Assembly (NCBI GenBank): GCA_964036195.1
Contig: OZ038452.1
Location: 8,178,704 to 8,242,703, forward strand
Reading direction: 5' to 3'
DNA length: 64,000 bases
Origin: Sphaerolaimus hirsutus
Taxonomy: Eukaryota; Nematoda; Chromadorea; Monhysterida; Sphaerolaimidae
Shown here piece by piece: positions 11,536 through 22,373 of this stretch. A model generated the notes under the pieces. That model searched no databases. It worked only from the letters and a program-made list of their open reading frames with translations, and was not told where the DNA came from. A program made the position numbers and the translations under genes. Numbering within the stretch: position 1 is the stretch's first letter; each line of letters starts with the position of its first letter.

Positions 11536-12048
11536 AATATGTACTCTTCATTGATAGCACTCTGAATGAATTCCTCGACTTTTAACACCATCTGTAGAAG
11601 CACAATTAATACTTTACATTGGACTTTGTCGTAGAGATACTGATGCGTAGCTACTAAAATACCCGATAGCTTAACATTATCCTAATTGCTCAGTTTATCT
11701 CCATATCAAGTTGCTGCGTGACATAGTCTACGCATGCGAACTGTTGAAATGTGTCAGGAATCTTAGAGTATACTCCAGTGACTTTGCACCTTGCACGGGT
11801 GGTTCACGCTGGCGCATGCAAATGATAATCAGAGCGTGCAATTTTCATTTTGAAAAAGTTCGTAAAATTTATTGCGGTTGTAGCGTTATACGTTAACGTA
11901 TTCATAACAATGAGTTTTTCCTCCTTTTACATGCGTGAATTATTATTGGCACGCTTCCAACATGAAACATAAATAACTGCTAGTGCAGAGTATAATCGGA
12001 ATCACTAAAAAATTTAACGGTCTACTCACATGTTCAAAGGGAACATTG

Positions 12049-13132
12049 CATTTAGCATTGAAAAAAACGGCTGATTTTGAGAAAATATAATTAAATATTA
12101 TCTCAGAAATTCTCTCAAGAAAAAATATAATTAAATCTCTTGGGTCATTTTCGAAAATATAATTTAATCTCTGGGAAAATCTCTTGCAGTTCAAAAAAAT
12201 CTCATAAAATCTCTCTAGTTAGATCGATTAAATCGATATTTCAAGGTGTTTGAACCATTGAGAGTAGATATTAAGCACATGATGTGTTGTTTAACCTTTT
12301 TATTCTTATTTTCATATGATAACAGCATATTGTCTACTGGTGGCACACTTTGTACTATCGTGTATTTAGTATCTGAATAATAAACAAAGACATAGTTCAG
12401 GCACATTTTCCCTCATGTAGAATAGGTACATTACTTTCACGAGTGATGATCCCCACAGAATTTTCACTAAAATTTGGTAACTATATTTACAAAGCATGCT
12501 GTCAACTCTGTAGTCGTTAAAACAGCTAGAACCCTGTGCATAAGTTTACCCATTGCATAAGTAGCAAAATCCAGTGCCTGTACAGCCTGTACTTGAGCAC
12601 TGGGTCTTCATGGGACTGCAGGGGTTCAGTAGGGTTCAGGGGTTAAAACATTTATGTTTAGGTACTCAAAAATACTTATACTCGAGTACTAAGTAAATAC
12701 ATCTAAGTTTCCTCTGAAAAAGTACCAGTACTCTCTTTTATGTATACTCCTTGAATTATTTGAGTACAGAAAATGTATTTCAGATACCGTAACTTTTTTA
12801 TTGGCTCTTTCATGCCATAGAACAGAAAAAGGGGAGGAAAAACTACCAATAGGGAGAAAAATACCTAGCCAAAAATGGGTATATAAGCAAATATATAGTT
12901 AAAAATAGATGAAAATCGGTAGAGAAGCACATGAACTAGTGAATTTGAAGGTGAAAATGGGCAAATATAGAGAGATTTTCTCAAGAGATTTTCTCAATCA
13001 GGAGAAAATATAATTAAATCTCTCTGGAAAATCATGGAAAAAATATACATCTCAGAAAATCTTATATTTTTTGAGATTTTCTGAGATTTTTTAAATATAA
13101 ATCTCCCAGAGATTTTTTCAATGCTAATTGCA
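12049..13132. mobile_element. Probable MITE with TAGCATTGAAAAAA ends
   Basis: Bounded by TGCATTTAGCATTGAAAAAA and its inverse TTTTTTCAATGCTAATTGCA. Subterminal parts are iterated GAGAAAATATAATTAAATCTC-like motifs on both sides. The middle (about 12210-12960) has GTACTCAAAAATACTT-type motifs, probably from a nested element. A fragment with the same ending lies at about 34320-34550 in an EIF3B intron. Confidence 0.55.
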
Positions 13133-13242
13133 TTACACCTTCTGTGCCCGTTTGACTACGTAATTTTTTAGGCAGCACTCGATGTGTGGTAAATATTCAA
13201 AAAAAAACAATTCAGTTTTCAGATCTTCATAAGACTCCTGAC

Positions 13243-13779
13243 TAGTGATGGAAAGGCACCGGTGCCCCGGTGCTGGCAGCACCGGTGCCGGTGCGGTGCC
13301 ATTTTTCAGCTGGTGCCAAAGGTGCTAGTACCAGGGCCAAAGCAAAAGGTACCGGTAAAGGCATCGGTAATAGGGTGTAAAATTTCGTCAACAGCATGTG
13401 CTTACCTATTCATATTTATAAGATCAATATTCTAGATTCAACTGTTTTTAGTGATCGCCACATCATTCTGATCATTTTGAATGCTGAAACATCAAAATCG
13501 ATAGAGAATTCGTGGAAAAATGCGCTTCCGAAGGTGCGGCCTCTAAGAAAGTACCCGATAATTCCTTCGGAACTTCAGCCTGGTGCGGTGCCTTTCGGTG
13601 CTAGCACCGGCAACCGGCCGGTGCCCCCAGGTGCCGGTGCTATTTTTTTCATAATGGTGGCGGTGCGGTGCCATTTTTTTGCTGGTGCCGAAGCTGCCAG
13701 GTGCCCTCTCTGAGGAATGGCACTGGTGCCGGTGCGGTGCGGTGTTATACCACTTTTCCCGGTGCCTTTTCCATAACTA
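13243..13779. mobile_element. Non-autonomous hAT element with GGTGCC-motif interior
   Basis: Tips TAGTGATGGAAAGGCACCGG and CCTTTTCCATAACTA are inverted, flanked by the perfect 8-bp duplication CTCCTGAC (13235-13242 and 13780-13787). Both flanking thirds are degenerate iterations of GGTGCC and its complement. The centre is unique. A truncated relative lies at about 59799-60035. Confidence 0.88.
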
Positions 13780-13787
13780 CTCCTGAC

Positions 13788-14238
13788 CCGAACAACCGAA
13801 AATTTTGAAATTCCCAACACTAGTAAATACTTGCTTTTACATTGTCCTGGAAAAAAGTATATGTGTATATTTACATTCACTTTTGCTCTTAGTCAGCCTC
13901 TTTGGAAGCTCTCTTGTATCGTCATTCGCACCGGCCAAATATTGTCCCAGTGATTTATGCACCTGGCCATGACTCTCAAACGAAGGCCATGTCTATCTAA
14001 CCGGTGCCATTTGAGGAAATGCTCGACCCATTGTCCATTTTATTTGCACTGGAAATCCGGTCAGCCGCGCGAGTACACAGTGCGGGTCAACTGCTTCCAA
14101 TGGTCAACTGGGCAAACATTTTGCTGGTATTGTGACCATTGTTCACTTTCGTGTGTGCGGGTGCGGATATGGGTCAGTCAACTCGCTGCGGTTGGTTTGC
14201 CGCTAGATGCTTTGGGCTCATTTCTACGGGGCAGGCCT
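13788..14238. other. Intergenic, unassigned
   Basis: Moderately GC-rich sequence with an open frame from 13957 that shows several Cys and Trp codons. I recognise no domain and see no paired splice sites that would join it to the downstream gene. It could hold an unrecognised exon or a 5' UTR. Confidence 0.3.
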
Positions 14239-14604
14239 GATATGCACACGTGCCCGATACGCACATATGCCCGTTTTTTCACTTGACACTTTTTCAAGTG
14301 ATTTTCAAATATGAGTAAAGTGAAAAAAAGTTGCGCAATGACATTAGTGAACTTTTTTCACTTCACTCATATCTGAAAATCACTTGAAAATGTGTCAAGT
14401 GAAAAAAAACAGTGAAAAATAGCCATTTTTCACTGTTTTTCATTTCACACATTTTCAAGTGATTTTCAGACATGAGTGAAGTGAAAAAAGTTCACTAATG
14501 TCATTGCGCAACTTTTTTTCACTTTACTCATATCTGAAAATCACTTGAAAAAGTGTCAAGTGAAAAAAACGGGCATATGTGCGTATCGGGCACGTGTGCG
14601 TATC
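14239..14604. repeat. Near-perfect 366-bp palindrome
   Basis: Reads GATATGCACACGTGCCCG at the left and CGGGCACGTGTGCGTATC at the right, with arms that pair almost base for base to the centre near 14421. The interior repeats CACTTGACAC, TTTTCAAGTG and ATGAGTGAAGTG motifs. It is probably a foldback MITE; no terminal duplication is obvious. Confidence 0.88.
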
Positions 14605-14814
14605 AGTGCACGCCCCATTTCTACGCCGCGGCGTGTGCGTATTGTTGTTTCGTTTGGCAAAGTTCCCGACAACCTTTTTCCTCTATGTGACTGCGATATA
14701 TGGGTTTACTGCGCTTGTTTTATCCTACAAAAATTCGTTTGAATCTTCAAATAAAAGCATTTTCGTTTCCGAAAAGGGAATAGCTTCGTCATCGGCTACA
14801 TAAATGTTCTGCGC

Positions 14815-15029
14815 CCACACACTAGTGACGTCGCAAATACATGTCAACTAAATATAATACCACAACAAATTTTCAAGGCATCACACTTTACCAACAGAAA
14901 CAATGAAAATTAAGTGTCACGCTATAAAGTTAAATATCCTCTATCAAGTAGGAAAGTTGAAATCACAGAATTAACCAAAATTTAGTTGATTTTAGTTGAC
15001 AATAATTTTTATGTCAACTAGTGTGTGGC
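14815..15029. mobile_element. MITE, CCCACACACTAGT / GTCAACTAGTGTG family
   Basis: Left end GCGCCCACACACTAGTGACG and right end GTCAACTAGTGTGTGGCC, with a TTGACA and TGAAATCA-rich interior. It ends only about 50 bp before the start codon of the Kunitz/lustrin gene, so it lies in that gene's promoter or 5' UTR. Confidence 0.7.
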
Positions 15030-15076
15030 CATTCGTCCATTTACCTCGCAGTGCGCAGCAGACCTCTACCTGCCCA

Positions 15077-18000
15077 ATGGCCATGCGCCACTGCACCACC
15101 CTCATCATGTGGCAGTTGCTCATGCTGGCTCTGCAAGTGCCCCAGTTGACTGTCGCTGCGTCGGTGCCAGCAGAGGGCAGCAAGTGTGTCGGGCATGACG
15201 CCCGTTGGTACCCGGTGGCCGAGGCGTCGCATCAATTCATCTATTGTCATGTCGTGCATGGGTGGGTTCTATTTTGTTGTTCAAACGTATTTACCTGATT
15301 TGGATGGAACGAAACTGGTTGGAATATTCTGGCCGACAGTTATCGAAATCTCGTCTTGACTAGTGATGAAAATGAGAAGGCCGGTTATCTGTTTCACCTA
15401 CTGAAAGCGAATGGCACTCGCTCTAAACGGTGTCTTCCTTATTTCCTGGCTCACTGCCCGGCATCGTTCAAATCACTACCTATTTAGTGCTGACTCTACG
15501 TGAAGTGCCACCTTGTCGCGCAGCGTGTACATGCGGGACGCGTGCGCCGCCGGCCGAGTGTTCGACGCCGCGTCGCAGCTGTGCGTCGCCGCGCCGCCGC
15601 CCTCCAGCACCGCCGCACCGGCCGCTGCCGCTAGAAACTCGACTGCAGTACAGCTGGTGCCAGTCTCAGAGCCTGTAAAATGCCCTGTCAAATGTCAAAT
15701 GTCATGCAAAGTGTCAAAAGTCATGGAAAATGCCCTGCAAAATGGCAACCGAGTTTGACATTTTACAGGGCATAGAACAGGCTCTGAGACTTCCCCCTGG
15801 GCTACCCCTGCATTATGGACGATGTATGCGGGCCGGGCGCCTGGTGCGTGCGCCGCCCCGTTAGGTCTGGGCCCGATGAATTTCTAGCGCATGACGCTCC
15901 CGTTCTGGACGAGAGGGTTTGTCAATGTCGGCCGGCCCACGTGCAAGTGAACGCCGCCTGCGTGCCAAGTTGGTTTTGGCAAAAAGTGTGGAACTTATCG
16001 GCGCTCGACGTTTTTGCCGCGTTTACTGGCAGATTTACAATCATGCAAGGTTTTACTTATTTTTCAGTGGTCGGCGTGGGCGCCGCTGGATGCTTTGATG
16101 ATAAGCAGTGTGCTGGAGTTTGGCCCGGTTCCAGTTGTGTTTCAGAAAAGTGCGAATGTCCACAGGGCAAAGTGGCAGTGATGTCATCGGGTGACCTCAA
16201 AGTGTGCACTGAACCGGGTAATGAAACTCTGCGGTTAATGCAAAGTGCGAGCTAAGTGTGTGTATCGATTTGCATATTTAGAGATTCAAGTATTTTAAAG
16301 TAAATAACTAAATTATGTCAGTTTCTCCTGATATCAATGATATCAATAGAACACTGAGCTTGCGCGGGGCTTTACACATTGCACCGATCCATTAGTGGCT
16401 GCATCAATGTGCATGTACACGCAGGCACGTGTCCACTGGGACAACATGTACAAAGTGATACCGATTGTAGAAAAGCCGGTTGTACAGTTGGGGGTGTAGA
16501 CCTCAACCACCTGTATGAGTGCATCAATGGCCCGAAATTTCCCGCTGCCATATGCTGCCCACGCAGAGGTGAGAAATGTTTGCCTCTGTCGGACAGCGTT
16601 GGAATTTTTTGGAAAATGTTAAAAATAAAATAGAAAGATTGAAATTGCCGATTAAACTGACACGTTTTTGAGTAAACTGTGAGTTTGAAGGAAGTAAAAT
16701 TAGGTAATGAAATGAGTGTCACAAAGTAATTCAATAAACATTGAGAAATTTTATTTTGTCACACTCTAACCCTGGTAAATAAACCGTCAACTTACAAGCC
16801 GTCAACTTACAGAACTGACGTGTTCCCTGCCCGCACCCTCCAATAACAGCTCACAAAACTCGCTACAATCGAAGCTACCAACTCGCTACTACTACAGTTC
16901 AGCCACAGACACGTGCACCCCATTCAAATACCAAGCAAACCAAATATCAAACTCGAATGTGTTCAAAAGTCAATCCCAGTGCTTGGCATACTGCCAATCT
17001 GGCTGCCCCAGGGGTATGCCGCTCATGAGAGGGAGCAGGGCTGTTTTTTGTGACAAAGATGGGGATTGTAACTCAGACAAATATAGGTGCCATCAGAGGA
17101 GGGGGTCGGGTGGGTATGGTAGTGGGTTGTGCTGTCCTAAGGAAGGTGTGTTTTCAAAGGTAGCTGGATTGTTTTTGGATTTTTTAGTTTATTTGCTACT
17201 TTTTCCAGTTTTTATCTGCTCTGCGGACGGTGGGGTGTCATCACAAAATGATGTTCAACGTCACAATGAATATGACGCGGGGTTCATGACTGATGGCGGC
17301 ATGAAATACCCTGTGGTCAGGTAAATACGACATTTTATTCGACTGTTCGTTTTTGGCAGCGCGATTAATTGTTTTTTTATTGAAAATAAACAACTCTATT
17401 GATTGAAGCTCTTATTAGCAGAGATTGGCCTGCCCTTTTCAGATACTACTACTCGCAATCGGAACACCGATGCAATGCATTCCTCTACAAAGGTCAAGGG
17501 GGCACCTTTAACATGTTCTTGACCGAAATCGAGTGCGAAACATTTTGTGCACCAGGTTTGTTTGTTTAAACATTACTCTCATTTTACTAATTCCCAAATA
17601 CATTGTCACTCACTTCACAGCCAAATGCGGCAGTAACCAAAAACTACTAATAAACGAGACAAATGGGCTCCCCATAAAGTGTACCCCCATCACCATGAAT
17701 TGTCCCGCCAAATCACAATGTTTTTCGGGGGTTTGCTGCACCCCAAACCCAGTGACAAGGTCCCGCTGCCCTGCAAATTCAAGCACACTTTGGAAGGACT
17801 TTGCAGGGCTGGGTGTGTACACCTGCAGCTATAGCAAACCATGCCCTCTGCCCTACACTTGTCACTTGCCTTGGGCAGTTGTTGGTGGTGGTGCTGAGTG
17901 GGTTGACAGGGGGGAGGGCGTCTGTTGCAAGGGCGATGGTGTGGAGGGAAAAAGTTGGTTTGGTAGGGTTTGTCGGGTTCATTGGTCATTGTGTGCATGT

Positions 18001-21000
18001 AAAAATGAACTGATTTTTTTTGTAGGTTCAGTGACTAATCCTGCAACTTCCACAACAGCAATCAATTTGTCAACCATGCCAACTGAAACGGCTTCACTAT
18101 CTGACAATGAATCTACCAGGTGGGTCCTTTTTCCACTGTCACATTTTTTCGTTATTACCATACTCCATCAATTTCAGATGTCCCGGATACATTGATGGTC
18201 AGACTAATTCTTGGGGAAGTGTTGTGCCCTGCTCACTTTCGAATGCAAGTTTCGTCTGCCCCAGTCAGTACGAGTGTAGCATCCACAATGACAGTGCCAT
18301 CACTGGAACTTGCTGCCCTAGAGGACCTTTGGACAGGTAAAATTTCACATTCAAATTTTAATATAACTGACATTGAAATGGTTTGAACGATTTAATTCAG
18401 CTTTACGATTTAATTAACATTCAGCTATAAATGTCCCGCTGGCATGTCGCCAAAACTTTGGTCGAACCCCGGAAAACTCAATCAGGTTTCACTCTGTTCA
18501 CCCACTGAAAATGGCTGTGGCAGTGATGGCGTAATTTGCGCCTTTGACGCGTATCGTCGTGTACACATTTGTTGCGAACATCAGATTAAATGTCGGTTGT
18601 TTTTCGTGATTGATGTAACTATACTTCAATCGTCATCAACACTCCCAAAATACAGCTAATGAGCTTTTTCCCGGCAAAACAAAAAGTGTAAAATCTCCAT
18701 GTCCCAGTGGAAGGAGCGCCTACATCCCAAAAATTGGTGAAACTGAACCTCTGACCTGCAGTCCATTGTTTGACAGATGCCCCGCTGGGTATTCGTGCAC
18801 ACAAAATGCTTTAACGGAGAATTATTGCTGTTCTGGTTTGTGGGTACCTTTCAAGCTTCAAACATCATTGATGGTTGAAGTGAAATTATCTTGGAAGTGC
18901 AAAAGCCTAATTAGCAATGTTGCCGTATTTTCTCGTAGGAATTCATATATATGAAATCTATTTTCTCATATTTCACATTGCCCAGTAACAAAGTCAAACA
19001 AAAATTCGAACACTTTTTCGAATTATTATTTCACCACTAGAAAAAGCAGTTCAAAATCTATTTTTAAGCACAAATTTTCAGTATTTTTCGCTGAAAATAC
19101 GTATAAAATACAGAAACACAATACAAAACATAAATTTCACGCGAATATGTTCATAGTGGCAGAACAAAAGTTGTGCAAAAATGTGTCTGCGGTAAAAACT
19201 TGGTTGGCCCCAGAATAACTTATGACAATAACAGATTCACATATTTACCAGCTTTGAAGTCTTTCTTCATGGTAACAATCCGGTTGTCTCTACCCAATCA
19301 TCAATCATATCAAATGTATCATTACATACATACCTACCTAAATACGTGTTTTATGTATTTTTAGACCAAGTCAAGTGCCTCAGTGGTATGAAGCCAATCA
19401 CTGACAATCCGTTTGGCCGAGAGCCAAAAAGATGTCTGCCTGGACCTGATGGGTCTACTGGCACATGTCCAAGTGGCTCCAGTTGTCAGATTGGTACAGA
19501 TGAGGAATATTATTGCTGCCCACTGGCTGGTTAGTGAGTGTGAAGAATTTCTGTGATCTAGTCAACAATGAAAGAAAGTAGACAGTATTTACTCGAATAA
19601 TTCACCCACTTGAATAATTCATCCACTTGAATAATTCCACCACTTGAATAATTCTCGCCACCTGAATAATCCCCCTTGAATAGTTCTACCACTTGAATAA
19701 TCCCCGTTGAATTTCCACCCTAAAAAAGTCTGACGAAAAAAATAATTACCCGCGGGAATTATTCGACTAAATACGGTAAGTATGCGAAACTAAAATATAT
19801 ATTTATATATATATATATATATATATATTGGTGCATTTTTCACTATTGTTGATGCTGAAACATATAACCATATTTCTAATTACCATTGTGAAAGCAAAAC
19901 AAATAGAATATCAAATTTCTTACGTATAAGGGAATGCGGGCATAAAAATAACGAAAAACATGTTGGCTGATTTAAGTTTGAGTTAGAAAAAGAAAATATT
20001 CGCCAATATATAGTGCTCTCAAAAATAAATACAGATCGCAGCGTTATTTGACTACATTGTACTCCTCAAATCACTTTCAACTCCACAATTTGACACAGAC
20101 AAAAACACCGCATGTGGAGGGAAAGCAGAAGCTTTTCTCGATGCCTTAACAGCGGAACCTATCACATGTTCACTATTGAGATTGAACGCTTGTCCCATTG
20201 GCTACAAGTGCACCCCAAACCTCAAATACGGCCAAAATTACTGTTGTCAGTCGGACCAGGTGCCAGTCCCACACTCTGTAAAATTCCCTGTAAAATGTCA
20301 AATGTCATGCAAAATGTCAAATGTCATGACCGAGTCGCCATTTTGCAGGGCATTCTACGTGACTTTTGATAATTTGCATGGCATTTGATATTTTACGGGG
20401 CATTTTACAGGGTCTGGGACTGCTCCCAGAAGCGCGGCACATTGATCGGCACTTTATCAGTTACCTCGCCGAGCATTCCAGGGCCTGCTGCGCCGCGACC
20501 GATCCCGCAGACGCCGACACAAGTCAATGAAGGTTCTTAATTGATTACCTTACCGTATTCCCTCGGATTAGTATCCCGGGGGGTTTATTCGATTGTACGC
20601 ACGTTTTTCAAAGGTAGCAGTCAAAGCTGCTGCAGGAATTTTTCGGATGTTTGTGTAGAGAAACGTTTCCAACGATAAATGGCATTATGCCAATTGCCAG
20701 GAAAGTCACAACATATTCAGTCATTTTACCACCCGTTTCAGAAATGCAGTGCGAGGATGGCACATCACCTTACATGGACAAGCAATCGCAAACAGTGCGC
20801 ATTTGCAATCCTTTTTTGGTATATACCTGCCCGCAAACGCATGGCTGCTCTTACAACAAAAATGTGTCTAGATATCAATGCTGTCAGAGAGGGAACCATG
20901 GTTAGATGGGGATAGAAATTAGGCCCTTTTATTGTTTGCTGTTTGATATATTAATACACGTTTAAAGGGTAATCCTATCCTGATCTGAAATCCCTACTTT

Positions 21001-21752
21001 TGTCGGTATTTTCTAATTCCGTGCTCAGTAAAACCGTATATTTCCTATTCCTTTCAAAATATTAAATCACTAGGTAGGCATGTACTTGCATTGGCTACCG
21101 TCTAACATCATATCACTATTCCGTCCGAAAAGCGTAATCTAAATATATTATACATATATCCCCCACCCAGTGTCATCGCCAAAGAAGCCCAGTATTCCAA
21201 ATGCTGCGTGCCCGCCGGGCATGAAGCCCTACACGCGCGCGCCCAGCACACAGCCCGTCATATGCCAGCCGGGCGTGCCCGGATTCTGCCCCTTCTCCAC
21301 CATTTGCCAGTACAGCGCCACATTTTGGCAGTTCATCTGTTGCGCGCCGGAAAATTTTGAAAAGAGTAAAAGTTGGTTTATTTATTGTTTTTCGTTTTTT
21401 TGGCATTTATTTGTTGTCGTTTTAAATTAAATTTTTAAAAAATTGTGTAGTTTTTCCCGGCGAGACCGGCTGCACTGAAAATGCGGACTGTTTGGCCGCC
21501 GCGGCGGATACGCACTGCCACGACTGGGTTTGCTTGTGCAATGCGAATCTGTTTGTCCTCAATAAAACCTGTGGTAAGTTCTATTTTTCACCGATAACTC
21601 CGATATATATCATACTTTTTCTTTTTTAGAATTTGTATGGATGTCTGTTCCGTAAAAATGCGCGGTTCGATTTAACGAAAATCAATTTTGCAGTTCGTCA
21701 GTGCCCGATCAACATGATGCCACACCAGTTCAGATGCGTCTACCGTCCCTGA
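15077..21752 (+). CDS. Secreted EB/lustrin/Kunitz multidomain protein
   Basis: Twenty exons, 1073 residues: 15077-15261, 15524-15656, 15800-15968, 16068-16217, 16425-16568, 16813-17145, 17209-17320, 17443-17555, 17621-17938, 18026-18119, 18178-18336, 18425-18591, 18656-18835, 19365-19529, 20099-20259, 20430-20532, 20742-20900, 21171-21365, 21451-21573, 21694-21752. A signal peptide (LIMWQLLMLALQVPQLTVAA) precedes a chitin-binding-like Cys module, then EB-like modules (CGPGAWCVRR..VCQCRP). At least eight lustrin-type repeats of the form CP.G..(n)..C..(n)..CC follow. Two Kunitz-like segments (RYYYSSATDTC..SQC..C and RYYYSQSEHRC..EC..C) lack the second and fourth cysteines. A final EB-like module ends the protein. 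The architecture is typical of nematode extracellular matrix or protease-inhibitor proteins; the exact role is unknown. Introns at 15657-15799 and 20260-20429 are introner-like elements. The 15657-15799 acceptor is not AG, so that junction is inferred from frame. Confidence 0.85.
15657..15799 (+). mobile_element. Introner-like element, copy A (acceptor lacks AG)
   Basis: Starts GTGCCAGTCTCAGAGCCTGT and ends with the inverse, ACAGGCTCTGAGACTT, then CCCCCTG. It interrupts a coding exon between CAG CTG and GGC TAC. Removing 143 nt restores the frame and the Cys-rich module; reading through reaches a stop after about 34 codons. Unlike copies B, D and F it sits at CTG rather than CAG, so its end is ...CCCCTG, not AG. 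It is also shorter because part of the 3' arm is missing. Confidence 0.75.
15969..16067 (+). other. Cryptic in-frame 99-nt intron
   Basis: Flanked by A|GTTGGT and TTTTTCAG|TG. It has no in-frame stop and a length divisible by three, so an unspliced reading stays open. The encoded segment is hydrophobic and Cys-free (it begins VPSWFWQKVW) and would split two Cys modules. Splicing is therefore the better model, but retention would add 33 residues. Confidence 0.6.
19585..19777. mobile_element. MITE, AGTATTTACTCGAATAATTC tips
   Basis: Starts AGTATTTACTCGAATAATTC and ends GAATTATTCGACTAAATACG, roughly inverted. The interior iterates CCACTTGAATAATTC. It belongs to the broad ACCGTATT..CTCGAAT set and sits in intron 14 of the Kunitz/lustrin gene. 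A smaller relative is at 39567-39643. Confidence 0.6.
19794..19829. repeat. (TA)n microsatellite
   Basis: About eighteen TA dinucleotides with one interruption, intronic. Confidence 0.9.
20260..20429 (+). mobile_element. Introner-like element, copy B = complete intron
   Basis: The 170-nt intron 15 of the Kunitz/lustrin gene is the element from end to end. The donor is GACCAG|GTGCCAGTCCCACAC, the acceptor GTCTGGGACTGCTCCCAG|AAG. Between them lie the palindromic TGTCAAATGTCATGC and GACATTT-type motifs shared by all copies. The flanks share CCAG. Splicing joins TCG GAC CAG to AAG CGC in phase 0. Confidence 0.9.
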
Positions 21753-22140
21753 AAATTTATTCACATTATGTCAAAAACAAGATACCTAATGCTCAAATTC
21801 TGTTCTAAAAATTATAGGTGTCTATATTTTCGCTTTTATTAAACATTATTATGTGTTTACTAAAACATAAAAATTCCTTTATAATCATCGAATCCATTTC
21901 GTTTCAGTTTTTTTACTGTTATTTTTACTAATTTTCCATTTTAGTGTGTTAGCTTATTTACAAAATTTTGCCAACCCTGCTTACATTTGAAATTTATATA
22001 ATGTGATCAAAAAGTCATCAATATTTTGCATAATATCAGGCACCATCAAAACAGATATGGAAATCTTGGAATAGTGCCAACTCAAGAAAGTACCATGGGT
22101 CTAAAGTGGTACCAAAGTACCAGCGGACTGGCGCCAGGGG
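21753..22140. other. Intergenic between convergent genes
   Basis: AT-rich sequence between the stop of the Kunitz/lustrin gene and the next element. It should contain the 3' UTR and a polyadenylation signal of the + gene: TATTAAACATTATTATG at about 21837 and several AATAAA-like variants are present. No gene is seen. Confidence 0.5.
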
Positions 22141-22321
22141 GCACTTCAAGACCCTGTAAAATGACAAATGTCATGCAAACTGTCAAAAGTCATGGAAAAT
22201 GCCCTGATAAATGACAACTCGGTTGCTATTTTGCAGGGCATTTTCCATGACTTTTGACTGTTGACACTTTGCATGACATTTGACATTTTACAGGGCTTTT
22301 TACAAAGTCTGAGATTGGCAC
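22141..22321 (-). mobile_element. Introner-family element, copy C, intergenic
   Basis: On the minus strand it starts GTGCCAATCTCAGACTTTGT and ends GGTCTTGAAGTGC, with the family's TGTCAAATGTCATGC core on both arms. It lies outside coding sequence, between two convergent genes. The flanks do not give a convincing duplication (ACCTT before, CCCCTGG after), so it is older or was never an intron. Confidence 0.85.
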
Positions 22322-22373
22322 AAGGTAACAAAAGCACCATGGCATTTCTACATCACTAATCACAATCACTCAC

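Larger units (their letters stand above)
10059..12030. other. Intergenic, transposon relics, no gene seen
   Basis: No ORF here resembles a protein. Visible structures are an inverted-repeat element at 10362-10482 (tips CACACACTAGTTTTCACCGT), a GGCGCTTTTGGCGC-rich patch at about 10660-10800, and a second element with CACACAC/GTTGACA ends at about 11325-11530. Confidence 0.6.

Noticed and set aside
13957-14286. 109-codon Cys/Trp-containing ORF
   Set aside because: Runs into the palindrome at 14239, has no recognised domain and no plausible splice partners.
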